Assembly (NCBI RefSeq): GCF_000196175.1
Contig: NC_005363.1
Location: 1,178,001 to 1,242,000 of the forward strand
Reading direction: 5' to 3'
DNA length: 64,000 nucleotides
Source of the DNA: Bdellovibrio bacteriovorus HD100
GTDB lineage: Bacteria; Bdellovibrionota; Bdellovibrionia; Bdellovibrionales; Bdellovibrionaceae
Shown: piece by piece, positions 25,838-34,595 of the stretch
Position numbering within the stretch: position 1 is the first letter of the stretch
Layout: each line of letters begins with the position of its first letter
The notes under the pieces: model-generated
What the model was told of the DNA's origin: nothing
Seen by the model: the letters and a program-made list of their open reading frames with translations, nothing else
Database searches by the model: none
Translations under genes and position numbers: made by a program

Positions 25838-26701
25838 ATGGCGAAAACAAAGACCCGCGCAAAGAAGAAACCAAGCACCTCCTCTGAAAAAGAACTCATC
25901 TTGGTGGATGAGGCTGCTGGACTGATTTTTGAGAATGAAAAAGACCTTTTTGGCTATTTCCAAAGCGCCATCGACAAGCTGGAAGAAGAGTATATTGCTC
26001 TGCGTTCGGCTGAGGATTTCACTGACGAAGAGCAAATTGAACGCGAGCATTATTTGGAGTCCACACTGGACGAACCAGATGAAGTTTGGATGGATGACAA
26101 GACTTTCGAGGATTTTGCCATCTACCACTTCATTAAAAGTTTCGAAGAAGGCGTTGATGCCTTCAAATATGTCGCTGTGGCTTATGTGTCCAGTGAAGAC
26201 GAATATCCATCATTCGTGTTCATCCATTTCCCATCCAAAGACAGCCGCGTTTGGCAGAACTATCAGCGCGGTGAAATGGTTTACGATAAAACCTTTGAAG
26301 AGGTTTCCGCAGGATCAGTAGAAGGGGATGCGATGGGCGAAGGGGATCCTTTGGCCATGGGCCTTTATCAGGCGATGCTAAAAGTCCGTGGGGAAAAAGA
26401 CATCCCACAGGAAAAATTCAAAGACTACGCCGACCTTCGTGAAGAGACCATCGAAAGCGCTGATGAAATCTGGCGCAAGAACGATCTGGATGGAAACATC
26501 CTGGTCAGCTTCATCCGCGAGTTCCCGGATCACGAAACCACCAAGGATCTGATCTATATCGCGGTCACTCAGGAAGACGAAGACTCCAACGTGCATTCGT
26601 TGTTGTTCTCATTCCCAACGACCGACAAGACGCTGGCAGATCGCTACCGCCAAGGCGAAAACTTACAGGCCGAAGAAGTCAGCCAGGAATCCGCCCACTG
26701 A
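25838..26701 (+). CDS. Protein with two tandem PBECR-like (possible nuclease-fold) domains
   Basis: ATG 25838 is preferred over an upstream GTG because AAGGA lies 9 bp before it. The 287-residue acidic protein has a basic N-terminal tail (AKTKTRAKKK) and two copies of a roughly 85-residue domain. The first reads LDEPDEVWMDD ... FIKSFEEG ... YVAVAYVS ... NYQRGE. The second reads IESADEIWRKN ... FIREFPDH ... IYIAVTQE ... RYRQGE. The pattern P/A-DE-VW, aromatic-rich strand, VAV strand and RQGE resembles the PBECR group of the BECR RNase-like fold. Catalytic residues are not obvious, so enzymatic function is uncertain. A palindromic element follows the stop at once. Confidence 0.72.
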   Translation: MAKTKTRAKKKPSTSSEKELILVDEAAGLIFENEKDLFGYFQSAIDKLEEEYIALRSAEDFTDEEQIEREHYLESTLDEPDEVWMDDKTFEDFAIYHFIKSFEEGVDAFKYVAVAYVSSEDEYPSFVFIHFPSKDSRVWQNYQRGEMVYDKTFEEVSAGSVEGDAMGEGDPLAMGLYQAMLKVRGEKDIPQEKFKDYADLREETIESADEIWRKNDLDGNILVSFIREFPDHETTKDLIYIAVTQEDEDSNVHSLLFSFPTTDKTLADRYRQGENLQAEEVSQESAH

Positions 26702-26826
26702 CGGTCGGTGAAAAAGGCCCATCTGACTGCGTTGTCGGCGGGGCTTCTCGCTTCGACGTGCAGGAGCACGCCTGCGCTGCGAGGACCCACCTCCGCCTTG
26801 CATCTGAACCTTTTTGACCAACCGTT
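26701..26826 (+). repeat. Palindromic intergenic element, family 2, copy 1
   Basis: A 126-bp element with inverted ends (ACGGTCGGTGAAAAAGG at the left; the complement of AACGGTTGGTCAAAAAGG at the right). It has an internal GTGC-AGGA-GCAC hairpin and begins at the last base of the upstream stop codon. Copy 2 at 35418-35541 shares the sequence and the same position after a stop. The stem followed by T-rich sequence could act as terminator or 3'-end protector. Confidence 0.75.
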
Positions 26827-26848
26827 AAAATTGCCGGTTTTAAAAATG

Positions 26849-26884
26849 AAAAAAGCCACTCTGGGGGAAGAGTGGCTTTTTTGC
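26849..26884. terminator. Bidirectional terminator
   Basis: AAAAGCCACTCT / AGAGTGGCTTTT with a 6-nt loop, A run before and T run after. It serves the minus-strand lipoprotein gene ending at 26904 and can also stop plus-strand readthrough past the palindromic element. Confidence 0.85.
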
Positions 26885-26903
26885 GTTTGGGGGTTGGGAC
26901 TTA

Positions 26904-27653
26904 TTAGAAGCAGTAGTTGTTCGCCATGGACTGGAACTGGGAAGTAGAGAACTGACCAGACTTGCCATAGAAAGGGTGCAGCTTCTGCAGGACACCGGCG
27001 CGGGTAGAGCCGTTGTCGTTAGCGTAGTCTGCTGGGTTTGCAGCAAACAGTGGCAACAGACCGTCAACCGTGTTGATCGCTTTGTTGGTGGATGCATCGT
27101 AGTTGGAGATCTTCAGTGCATCGTATTCACCATTTGGATCTTTCAGATCAACCAGGATGTTGACGTTGTTGAAGAAAGTCTGTGGATCTGTGTAACCCAT
27201 GCCGGAAGCAACAGTCACAACATCAGACCATTTCAAAGTCGTCTTCCAGCCAGTCAGGTATTGACCGTTCGCCGGGTTCATCAAAGCGAAGTTCAAAGCG
27301 GAAGTGTCCAGGTTGGTGTAACCGGATGGGTTTGCCAGCCATTTCCACAAAGAGATATAAGAACCGCCGGTTTTGAAAGTCGCTGGAAGTGAAGTCAGGC
27401 GCAGGTAAACGTATTCCATACGAACATAGTTGCTGGAATCAACGAAGACCTTCATTTTGCCGGTGATGTCGTTGCCAGAGGCCTGATTGCAATAAGCCAG
27501 AGCTTTAGAAGATGCAGAACCAATGTCTGTTACTGGTGTGCGGCTGGAAGAATCGGTAGAGCCTGCTACCTGCTGGCTGGATCCGCAAGCTGTCAACATG
27601 GACAGTGCACCGAGTGTCAGAAGAGTTGTGAAGATTTGTTTCGCATTTTTCAT
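26904..27653 (-). CDS. Hypothetical lipoprotein
   Basis: ATG 27653 is chosen for its SD (AGGGGG) and lipoprotein signal MKNAKQIFTTLLTLGALSMLTAC (Cys23). The 249-residue product has a Ser/Thr-rich linker (SSQQVAGSTDSSS) and a globular domain. That domain contains a WKTTLKWSDVVTVASGMGY segment and few cysteines (CNQASG near the start, NYCF at the very end). It is not recognised. It has its own terminator and a T-rich hairpin upstream, so it is probably a single-gene unit. It is presumably in the outer membrane or periplasm. Confidence 0.75.
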   Translation of the reverse strand: MKNAKQIFTTLLTLGALSMLTACGSSQQVAGSTDSSSRTPVTDIGSASSKALAYCNQASGNDITGKMKVFVDSSNYVRMEYVYLRLTSLPATFKTGGSYISLWKWLANPSGYTNLDTSALNFALMNPANGQYLTGWKTTLKWSDVVTVASGMGYTDPQTFFNNVNILVDLKDPNGEYDALKISNYDASTNKAINTVDGLLPLFAANPADYANDNGSTRAGVLQKLHPFYGKSGQFSTSQFQSMANNYCF

Positions 27654-27715
27654 AAAGCCCCCTAATGCCAATCTATAAAGCAACAGCGGTGCCATAGGTC
27701 AGACTGAGACAAAAT

Positions 27716-27742
27716 AAAAAACCACCTGATTTCAGGTGGTTG
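27716..27742 (-). terminator. Terminator after the 146-residue secreted protein gene
   Basis: AACCACCTGA / TCAGGTGGTT followed on the minus strand by TTTTTTATTTT. It lies about 100 bp past the stop of the gene at 27845-28285. Confidence 0.8.
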
Positions 27743-27844
27743 CAAATTCCATCATTCTCGGACTGATACGTTCCCAGAGTGAAACGTCAAACTTCTAAGA
27801 GGGTGCCGCGCAACGCGTGTCACTTTGCGCGCAGGTTTCTCATT

Positions 27845-28285
27845 CTAGTGCAGTGTCACGGTGATGTGGCCGGAGATATTCAAACCCTCAATCGTCATAG
27901 AACCCATGGAAGGTCCGTTGCCCGCTCGAATGGCTCCGATGTGAATGCGATCAAAATGAGACGGAAGCTGAGTGGTCGAAATGGTTTTGCCATCCTTGAT
28001 CACCGTCATCTGCAATGAGCCATATTTTTCTCCCACAACTGTGATGTTTTCCAGAGTGATACCGAAAGCTTTGCTGACCGCCTGAAGGTGGTTCATGACT
28101 TCAACCCCGGTCATGGGTTGACCGGAAACCCGCCTTACTTCGAACATAAAGAGCAGGCTGCTGGCCAAATCAGCGGAGCCGTAGACGTTCGACATCTCGT
28201 CGTCTGTCAGAGGTTGAAGTTTGGCGTGGGAAGGAACAGTGCCAAGCAGAAGACCAGCGATCAAAAGGAACAAGAGGGCTTTCAT
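27845..28285 (-). CDS. Hypothetical secreted protein, DUF6160-like N terminus
   Basis: A 146-residue protein with a signal peptide (MKALLFLLIAGLLLGTVPSHA). The mature N terminus reads KLQPLTDDEMSNVYGSADL, similar to the pattern L.PL.D.ELS.V.GQAG that starts a family of envelope proteins annotated as DUF6160. The rest is beta-rich and ends ISGHITVTLH. Function is unknown. It is flanked by its own terminator and by the lipase maturation factor terminator, so it is a single-gene unit. Confidence 0.7.
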   Translation of the reverse strand: MKALLFLLIAGLLLGTVPSHAKLQPLTDDEMSNVYGSADLASSLLFMFEVRRVSGQPMTGVEVMNHLQAVSKAFGITLENITVVGEKYGSLQMTVIKDGKTISTTQLPSHFDRIHIGAIRAGNGPSMGSMTIEGLNISGHITVTLH

Positions 28286-28332
28286 AAAAACTCCTTGATT
28301 GTGAATGGAGAAGTTCTAACGAAAGGCCGCAA

Positions 28333-28367
28333 AAAATAAAAGAGCGCCAGTTTCGTCACTGGCGCGT
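28333..28367 (-). terminator. Terminator after the lipase maturation factor gene
   Basis: GCGCCAGT / ACTGGCGC with a 6-nt loop, followed on the minus strand by CTTTTATTTTTT. The stop of the gene is at 28431. Confidence 0.85.
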
Positions 28368-28430
28368 TTAAGTTTGAAATCTCATTGTTTGTTTATGGTG
28401 GATTAAACTTAAGACAGACTGAAAAATCTT

Positions 28431-29888
28431 CTAAGCAGGCTCGCCGTTCCCATCGTCTCTGCCGAACACGGGGCCGTAAGAACCTGAATGAACGCGTTCC
28501 CACCACTGGCCGTTTTGCCGCAGGTCTTTGAAGTCGCTGAAGCGGTATTCATAGCGTTCAAAACGCAGGAATCGTGGCGAGGTTCCCTTGAAGGGATCCT
28601 TGCTGAACAAGGTCATCACATCCGGGGATTGTTCAAACACGCGGGTTGCGAGGTTTTGCAGCCACATGTTTTCGTTGAAGTTCTCTAGCGCTGCGAACCA
28701 CATCTGCCAGTCCATGCGTGGTTGGTGGGGAGCACACACCGGGGGCGCTTTTTTTAGGCCGCCGGGTTTGAACTGGAATTCATAATCTTCCCAGTTCAGT
28801 CCATCGTTGCTTCCTTGCAGAACCACTTCCGGGCGGGTTTTGGTCATCACTGCGAACAACCCATAAGGATTGTTGATGCGGAACGGGTAAAAGAAGCGCA
28901 TGTACGGCAACATGAAATTTAATTTCGTGCTGTTTTCAGAAAGTGTTTTCAAAATCCAAAATAGGGACGAGGGTACCAGAATCAATGCCGGTATCAGCAT
29001 CACTGGGGTGGGCAATGTGGTGGCTTCAACCCAGTTGATTTTGAATCCCCAGGCGGAATCCGGCAGCACGGCCAGGCAAAGGCCGATGGTCAGCAAATTA
29101 AAGAAGCCATAGTTGCCAGTCAGGATGATCAGGAACTGCAAACTTAAAAGCAATGCCACCGCAATGACTTGGGTCTTCCCAGGCACCAGCATCAAAAACG
29201 GACAAACCAGTTCGATAAAGAACATGATCACTGTGCTGACTTTCTGGAACCAGCGAGGCATCTTGTGTGCAAAGTACGCCAACGGGGTCGGCAGTGGCTG
29301 AGTCCAGTAATGATAGGTCAGGGCCGTCAGATCTTTCCAGCTGCCGTCTTTATGCGTGAGTTTTACAACGCCAGACAAGAACATCAGTTTGAACAATAAG
29401 AAAATCACCAGTCCCAGCATGATCGGATGCAGATTGTGCGCCGCCAGAGGAATCCATTCCCACTGCCAGGGGGCGAAGAACAATCCCAAAAAGCCCAGCT
29501 CAAGAAGCAAGCTGTCCCACTGATAACTTAAAAAGATCTGCCCGCAGCTGACAAAAGAAAGGTAGCAGATGAAACACGTCAAAAACATAAAGCTTTGGGA
29601 AAAACCCAGGAATGCCAACGATGAAGCGGTCATGCCGATAAAGCAGAACAGCTTCAATGTCAGATCGCCCGAAGAAAACCAGAACAGGCTCGGAACATGA
29701 TAAAAGCGTTCGGCTTTCAGTTCCTTGTCCAAAAGATTTAAAAGATGATCAATCGACAAAATGCCTTGAGATCCATAAAGGCCCAACACCTGTGGCAGCA
29801 AAGACAAAAAGGCGACAAAGTAAGCCAGCGCCAGTGTCTTTGAAATGATCCAGCTTGCGATGTTGTAGTCTTCAATTAACATATTCAT
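28431..29888 (-). CDS. Lipase maturation factor family membrane protein
   Basis: ATG 29888 (MNMLIEDYNIASWII) is used because the conserved region begins here; an upstream in-frame start adds an unlikely basic tail. The 485-residue protein has about nine hydrophobic helices and then a soluble C-terminal domain. Family hallmarks include FLSYQWDSLLLELGFLGLFFAPW, FKLMFLSGVVKL, DLTALTYHYWTQPLPTPLAYFAHKMP, and the C-terminal RPEVVLQGSNDG and PRMDWQMWFAA. The vertebrate relative LMF1 helps lipases fold in the ER. In bacteria the role is unproven but may be in maturation of secreted enzymes. Confidence 0.9.
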   Translation of the reverse strand: MNMLIEDYNIASWIISKTLALAYFVAFLSLLPQVLGLYGSQGILSIDHLLNLLDKELKAERFYHVPSLFWFSSGDLTLKLFCFIGMTASSLAFLGFSQSFMFLTCFICYLSFVSCGQIFLSYQWDSLLLELGFLGLFFAPWQWEWIPLAAHNLHPIMLGLVIFLLFKLMFLSGVVKLTHKDGSWKDLTALTYHYWTQPLPTPLAYFAHKMPRWFQKVSTVIMFFIELVCPFLMLVPGKTQVIAVALLLSLQFLIILTGNYGFFNLLTIGLCLAVLPDSAWGFKINWVEATTLPTPVMLIPALILVPSSLFWILKTLSENSTKLNFMLPYMRFFYPFRINNPYGLFAVMTKTRPEVVLQGSNDGLNWEDYEFQFKPGGLKKAPPVCAPHQPRMDWQMWFAALENFNENMWLQNLATRVFEQSPDVMTLFSKDPFKGTSPRFLRFERYEYRFSDFKDLRQNGQWWERVHSGSYGPVFGRDDGNGEPA

Positions 29889-30000
29889 TCTTTCTGTCGC
29901 TGATTTCCGGCACGCTTTTCTGAAATCAATAGCAAGTCCAAGGTGCTTCCTTTTAGTCTGATCCCGGGTCGCATATATCAATCATAACCCAGGAGAATAT

Positions 30001-30276
30001 ATGAAAGCATTCGTTCTATCTCTCTTTGCCGTGGTGGCCTTGTCAAGTGCCACGTCTTTTGCTGCTGAGGAAGTGGTCAATCTTCAGGAAATTCAAGAAA
30101 ACTTCGTGGTAGAGCCTGTTTTTGAGGCCAATCGTCTTAGTTGCCCGTCCGACATGATGCCCATTGCGAAGTACTGCTGGAACACCGGCCGGGGCTGTTT
30201 TGTGAAGTGTGGCGTGGTCTGTCATCCGAAACGTGAAACTCCGCCGCCAGTTCCAGAACCTCACTTTGTTGAATAA
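30001..30276 (+). CDS. Small cysteine-rich secreted protein
   Basis: A 91-residue protein with SD AGGAG before ATG 30001 and a signal peptide (MKAFVLSLFAVVALSSATSFA). The mature chain of about 70 residues is acidic at first, then has a cluster of five cysteines in SCPSDMMPIAKYCW and GCFVKCGVVCHP. It ends in a proline-rich tail. Odd cysteine number suggests a dimer or a metal/disulfide fold. It is not recognised. A terminator follows immediately, so it is monocistronic. Confidence 0.7.
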   Translation: MKAFVLSLFAVVALSSATSFAAEEVVNLQEIQENFVVEPVFEANRLSCPSDMMPIAKYCWNTGRGCFVKCGVVCHPKRETPPPVPEPHFVE

Positions 30277-30280
30277 ATAA

Positions 30281-30315
30281 AAAAAGCGCGCCTTGCAAGG
30301 GCGCGCTTGATTTGC
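30281..30315 (+). terminator. Terminator after the small cysteine-rich gene
   Basis: AAGCGCGCC / GGCGCGCTT with loop TTGCAAG and a weak T-rich tail, 8 bp after the stop. It may also serve the minus-strand membrane protein gene ending at 30342, with A-rich sequence on the other flank. Confidence 0.75.
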
Positions 30316-30341
30316 TCTGTCGAAGTTGGAGGGCTCATCAG

Positions 30342-30635
30342 CTAGGATCGAGTGACGACCCGGTTGACGAGAACCAGAATCACCGCGCCACCAATGCCGA
30401 TGGCGATGCCTTCCCAGCTGAAGGCGTTGTACTTGGGCCAATGAAACACTCGTGGTGTCAGGAAATTCCCCAGGAAAGATCCTGCAAGTCCCAATAAAAT
30501 GGTGCGAATCCAGCCCATGTTTTCGCTGCCGGGGATGATGATCTTGGCAACCACGCCCACCCCCAGTCCCAGCAGGGACCAAAGCACAAACAGATTAAAC
30601 CAAGGGTGATTCAAAACCATATTCACGTATGTCAT
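30342..30635 (-). CDS. GlsB/YeaQ/YmgE family small membrane protein
   Basis: A 97-residue protein with three hydrophobic helices and the family signature: GLGVGVVAKIIIPG, GWIRTILLGLAGSFLGNFL, and GIAIGIGGAVILVLVNR. These transglycosylase-associated/stress-response membrane proteins are common, with poorly understood function. It is 8 bp downstream of the mutS2 stop on the same strand, so it is probably the last gene of the lnt-mutS2 unit. Confidence 0.9.
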   Translation of the reverse strand: MTYVNMVLNHPWFNLFVLWSLLGLGVGVVAKIIIPGSENMGWIRTILLGLAGSFLGNFLTPRVFHWPKYNAFSWEGIAIGIGGAVILVLVNRVVTRS

Positions 30636-30643
30636 AAAGGTCC

Positions 30644-32974
30644 TTATGCTTCGCCGATTTCAACCCACGTGATGCCGTCGCCGCCACCTTCTGGTGACCC
30701 AGCCTTCCATTTTTTTACGTAGATGGAACGGGACAGGTACGTGCGCACAGCTTTCTTCAAGGCTTCCGTGCCATGGCCGTGGATGATCTTAATACGATCT
30801 TCGCGGGCCTGAGCGGCTTTGTCCAATGTCAATTCCAGTTCCTGCAAGGCATCTTCGACTGTGCGACCGCGCAGATCCAAAGTGCGATCATCGTCAGCCA
30901 AAGCCACGGTGATGTTGGAACTCTGACGGATCAGCTGAGACGTTGGATTGGACGGTTTCCCCGCAGGTTTTAAAATAGTCCATGGCAGCTGCAGGCGCAC
31001 CGAGCCTGACAAAATCATGACATCACCCTTGGAGTTCGGCGTGCTTTGGATGATGCCGTCTTGATTCAGGGTCGGCACATACACTTTGGATCCCGGTGGG
31101 AACTTCTTGCCAAACTCTTCGGCGGTTTCCGGAGCCCCCGGCTGTGTGATCGGTTTTGCTTTCACGATCTCTGGCAGTTTGTATTTGATCTCCTGCAAAG
31201 CGGTGTGACGTTTGAAGGTCTCATCGGCTTTGGCGTGAGCAATGGCTTCTTCCACTTTGCGCTCGGCTTTTTTCACCGTGCGCTGCAGCCATTCGTCCTT
31301 GTCCTTGTTGAATTGCTCAAGCATGCCTTCATACTTGCGCTTCATCTCGGTGGCCTTCTTGGTTTCTTTTTTCAGGTGGTCCTGCAAAAGATTGATATCC
31401 GCCTTCAGTTGCTCGATCTGTTCAAGACCTTCCAGACGCGCACGTGTGGCCGGGGCCAGCACATCCAAAGCGCGCTGAACGATGCTTTGAGCAACACCCA
31501 CGCGTTTGGCCGTCTGAATCGCCATGGAATCCCCGGGGATACCCGCCAGGAACTGATACGTCGGGCGGCCGGTTTTCGGGTCGTATTCCAAGCTTCCGTT
31601 ATAGACACGGCTTTGTTCGTCCCAGCCGGATTTTAACGGGCCCAAGTGGGACGTGATCACGGCAAAGACGTCGTTGTTCGAGAACTCTTCGATAAAGGCA
31701 CGGCCCAGGGCACTGCCTTCTTCCGGGTCGGTGGATCCGCAGATCTCATCGATCAGAATCAGATTGTCGCGGCCTTTGACGGATGCGGCTTTGCCTAGAA
31801 TCTTCAAGTGTGCCGCGAACGTGGAAAGCTCTTCGTCCACGCTTTGCGCATCACCAATGCCGATCAGAACATTTTTAAAGAACGGCAGTTTCGAAGTTTC
31901 GCTGGCGCAAATCGGCAGACCACAGCGGGCCATCTGTGCGGCCAGACCGATGGATTTCAGAAGCACGGTTTTACCACCGGCATTGGGACCACTTAAAAGC
32001 AAAATACTTTTGTGTCCTTCCAGCAGCACGGTGTTGGCGACGACTTTTTTGCCGGACAATTGCAGCAGGGGATGGCGAACCTCGATCAGCTCCATGCTGT
32101 CATCAGAAAACTCGATCGGGTGGGCCTCCACCTGATTGGCAAACTGGGCTTGAGCAAAACGCACGTCGGCGTCTTTCATCAGCACTTGCGAGCTTTCAAT
32201 GTCCAAAGACTTGGAAGACAGATAACGGGAAAGCTCGGTCAAAAGTCTTTCGATCTCGTCTTCAATTTCCACCTCGATCTGGCGCAGGCGGTTGTTGGAC
32301 GGGATGACTTTTTCCGGTTCAATGAACACGGTCTGTTTGGTTTGGGAAGATCCATGGATCACACCCGGCAGATGGTGCTGCATACCGCTTCGAACCGGCA
32401 AGACCCAGCGGCCGTCACGGGTGGTGACGTACTTGTCTTGCAGGACGTTTTCCATCTGATGATCTTTCACCAGACGGTCTAAAGTGCTTTGCACTTCACG
32501 CGCCAGACGCTCTTTTTCACGGAAAAGACGGAACAGGGTTTCACTGGCGTCCGACCGGATGTCACCACTTGGGGTCAGGATCTGGTCAATCGCGGAGACC
32601 GGTTCTTCGGCCTTCATCAGGCTTTGGTGAATGCGCTGGGCCCAGTCGTTTTGCACCGGGTGCAGGGCTTCTTTCAAAGCCAAAGCTTCAAGACAGAAGC
32701 TTCTGACATCTTTCATTTCCAAAGTTTTCAGGACCGCATTTTTTTTCAGGCGCAGAATCCAGGTCGAATAAAGATCCAGACTGGTCATGAACGGGCGGAC
32801 GCCTTGGTTTAAGACTTCCGTGGCGTTGTTGATTTCCTGAAAGCTTGCGTGCGCCTCTTGCGGAGTTTTCAAAGGCTCCGTTTGCATGATAGCTTCACGA
32901 CCCATGTCACTGGTGGCGTGGGCTTTGATTTTTTCTAGAATTTCTATCCAGTCAAGAACGACGAGATCTTGCAT
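30644..32974 (-). CDS. mutS2: MutS2 family ATPase/endonuclease with Smr domain
   Basis: ATG 32974 is chosen for SD GAGGAG 6 bp upstream; an in-frame ATG 18 bp earlier lacks one. The 776-residue protein has the MutS core and clamp, Walker A SGPNAGGKTVLLKSIG (about residue 335), Walker B LILIDEICGSTDPEEG, a coiled-coil insert (about 510-600), and a C-terminal Smr nuclease domain with LDLRGRTVEDAL and KIIHGHGTEALKKAV. MutS2 acts on recombination intermediates or collided ribosomes in different bacteria. The start lies within the last 23 bp of lnt, so expression is coupled. Confidence 0.95.
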   Translation of the reverse strand: MQDLVVLDWIEILEKIKAHATSDMGREAIMQTEPLKTPQEAHASFQEINNATEVLNQGVRPFMTSLDLYSTWILRLKKNAVLKTLEMKDVRSFCLEALALKEALHPVQNDWAQRIHQSLMKAEEPVSAIDQILTPSGDIRSDASETLFRLFREKERLAREVQSTLDRLVKDHQMENVLQDKYVTTRDGRWVLPVRSGMQHHLPGVIHGSSQTKQTVFIEPEKVIPSNNRLRQIEVEIEDEIERLLTELSRYLSSKSLDIESSQVLMKDADVRFAQAQFANQVEAHPIEFSDDSMELIEVRHPLLQLSGKKVVANTVLLEGHKSILLLSGPNAGGKTVLLKSIGLAAQMARCGLPICASETSKLPFFKNVLIGIGDAQSVDEELSTFAAHLKILGKAASVKGRDNLILIDEICGSTDPEEGSALGRAFIEEFSNNDVFAVITSHLGPLKSGWDEQSRVYNGSLEYDPKTGRPTYQFLAGIPGDSMAIQTAKRVGVAQSIVQRALDVLAPATRARLEGLEQIEQLKADINLLQDHLKKETKKATEMKRKYEGMLEQFNKDKDEWLQRTVKKAERKVEEAIAHAKADETFKRHTALQEIKYKLPEIVKAKPITQPGAPETAEEFGKKFPPGSKVYVPTLNQDGIIQSTPNSKGDVMILSGSVRLQLPWTILKPAGKPSNPTSQLIRQSSNITVALADDDRTLDLRGRTVEDALQELELTLDKAAQAREDRIKIIHGHGTEALKKAVRTYLSRSIYVKKWKAGSPEGGGDGITWVEIGEA

Positions 32975-34562
32975 TGAGGGCTCCTCGGCCAATCACTGCT
33001 CCCAGCACAAGCAAAATTACAATCCAGTCCCAATGACCCCATTGGACAAAGAAAGTAAGGGGAGCGTTTTTAAGATACTTTATCACGAACTGTCCGCTCC
33101 ATTCTTCATGGAGTGGTGATTTTTGTAGAACGTCACCGTTTGCCAAAACAGCGGTGCTGACCCCGGTGTTGGTTGAGCGCACTAAAGGACGGCGCACTTC
33201 AATGGCACGGGCCAGAGTCATGTACAAATGTTGCTGTGGTTCAAAGGTTTTTCCAAACCACGAGTCGTTGGTCACGTTCACCAGAATGTCGGCGCCTTTT
33301 TCAGCAAGACCGCGGGTGAAGGACGGGTAAAGACCTTCATAGCAGATCTGACCACCCCAACGAACTGAACCTTGCGGAGTGTCCCACTTCATCACTTCCG
33401 GCCCGTGGCCGCGGCCGAAGTTTGAAACAAACGGCAAAAGTTTCAGCAAGAACGGGAATTGTTCGCTCAATGGCAGGTATTCGCCAAACGCCAGAAGTTC
33501 TGTCTTGCGGTAAGGTTTATCCAAGTTGTTACCCAGTGGATCCACCAGGAAAAGGGCGTTGTAAGTGGAGGTGTCCTGCTTTTCATCGGCCTTGGGATCT
33601 TTGGAATAAGCCCCGGTGATCAACGGGCGGCTCAGCGGCTGCAAACCTGAAATCAGGATCTGTGCGTGTTTGCGGTCCAAAAGATGCTGATCCAGATAAT
33701 CGGGGAAGGCCGTTTCCGGCCAGATCAGGATGTCGGTCTGCGGGTACTTTTGCATAGCAGCAAAAGACAGATCCAGGAATTTGCGGGTGATGACTTCCTG
33801 ATAAGCGCGGCCCTGTTCGGCATAGATCTTTTCCAGATTGCCGATATTGGCCTGAACCACGGTGGCCTTGGTTTCGCCGTCAAACTTGTTCCAGGCTTTG
33901 CCGTGCCAGAAGCCCCAGCCCACCAAAGCAGCAAAAGTCAGCGCCAGCAATGACAGGTGACTTAAGGCTTTTTTGACAAAGCTTTGTTTCAGCCACACGT
34001 AACCCATCCAGGCGTTGAAAAGCAACACCACCGCGGAAAGCCCGTGGAAGCCGACCAGATCCGCCAGGTGATACATCGGAATCTTCGACCAGATCAGAGT
34101 GTAACCAAGATGCCACTCAAAAATCACCGGCCAGGTTCGTTCCAAAAGGGCATGCAAAAGAGCGATCGTAAACAGAGTCTGCCCACCGGAAAGCTTGAAT
34201 CTCAGGCGCAGCCAGGTTCCCGCCGCCACGGCCACTGGGATATACAAATGCATAAACGCACAAAAAAGCAGCAGCGCCAGATAGGACACGGCCCACGGAA
34301 GCTGACCGAATTCATGCGCGGTGTAGGCGATCCAGTGAAAACCAATCAAGGTCAGAATGAACTGTGTGACCCATCCGGCCCAGAAAGATTTCTTCACCGA
34401 CGAGGATTCTTCCGTCACGTAAATCCACAGAGGCGTGTAGCAGAAGATCAGCGCCCAAGGAGGAAACGGAATGTAACTTGTGCCGACGAGAATTCCGGAG
34501 AGAATCGCCCAACGAAAATCGTAGGCTTTATGCTTGAAAAATTGAAACCATCTCTTCATCAT
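32952..34562 (-). CDS. lnt: Apolipoprotein N-acyltransferase
   Basis: Lnt adds the third acyl chain to lipoproteins in the inner membrane, a step much used in a genome so rich in lipoproteins. ATG 34562 (MMKRWFQFFKHKAYDF) is preferred over GTG 34595, which would abut the divergent gene. The 536-residue protein has about six N-terminal helices, a periplasmic nitrilase domain with the expected triad region, and a final membrane helix. The triad region comprises WPETAFP with Glu near 282, YRKTELLAFGEYLP with Lys near 352, and GGQICYEGLYP with Cys near 406. The gene overlaps mutS2 by 23 bp. Confidence 0.95.
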   Translation of the reverse strand: MMKRWFQFFKHKAYDFRWAILSGILVGTSYIPFPPWALIFCYTPLWIYVTEESSSVKKSFWAGWVTQFILTLIGFHWIAYTAHEFGQLPWAVSYLALLLFCAFMHLYIPVAVAAGTWLRLRFKLSGGQTLFTIALLHALLERTWPVIFEWHLGYTLIWSKIPMYHLADLVGFHGLSAVVLLFNAWMGYVWLKQSFVKKALSHLSLLALTFAALVGWGFWHGKAWNKFDGETKATVVQANIGNLEKIYAEQGRAYQEVITRKFLDLSFAAMQKYPQTDILIWPETAFPDYLDQHLLDRKHAQILISGLQPLSRPLITGAYSKDPKADEKQDTSTYNALFLVDPLGNNLDKPYRKTELLAFGEYLPLSEQFPFLLKLLPFVSNFGRGHGPEVMKWDTPQGSVRWGGQICYEGLYPSFTRGLAEKGADILVNVTNDSWFGKTFEPQQHLYMTLARAIEVRRPLVRSTNTGVSTAVLANGDVLQKSPLHEEWSGQFVIKYLKNAPLTFFVQWGHWDWIVILLVLGAVIGRGALNARSRRS

Positions 34563-34595
34563 GGTATTAGTAACATAAAGAGTGAGTGAGTCCAC

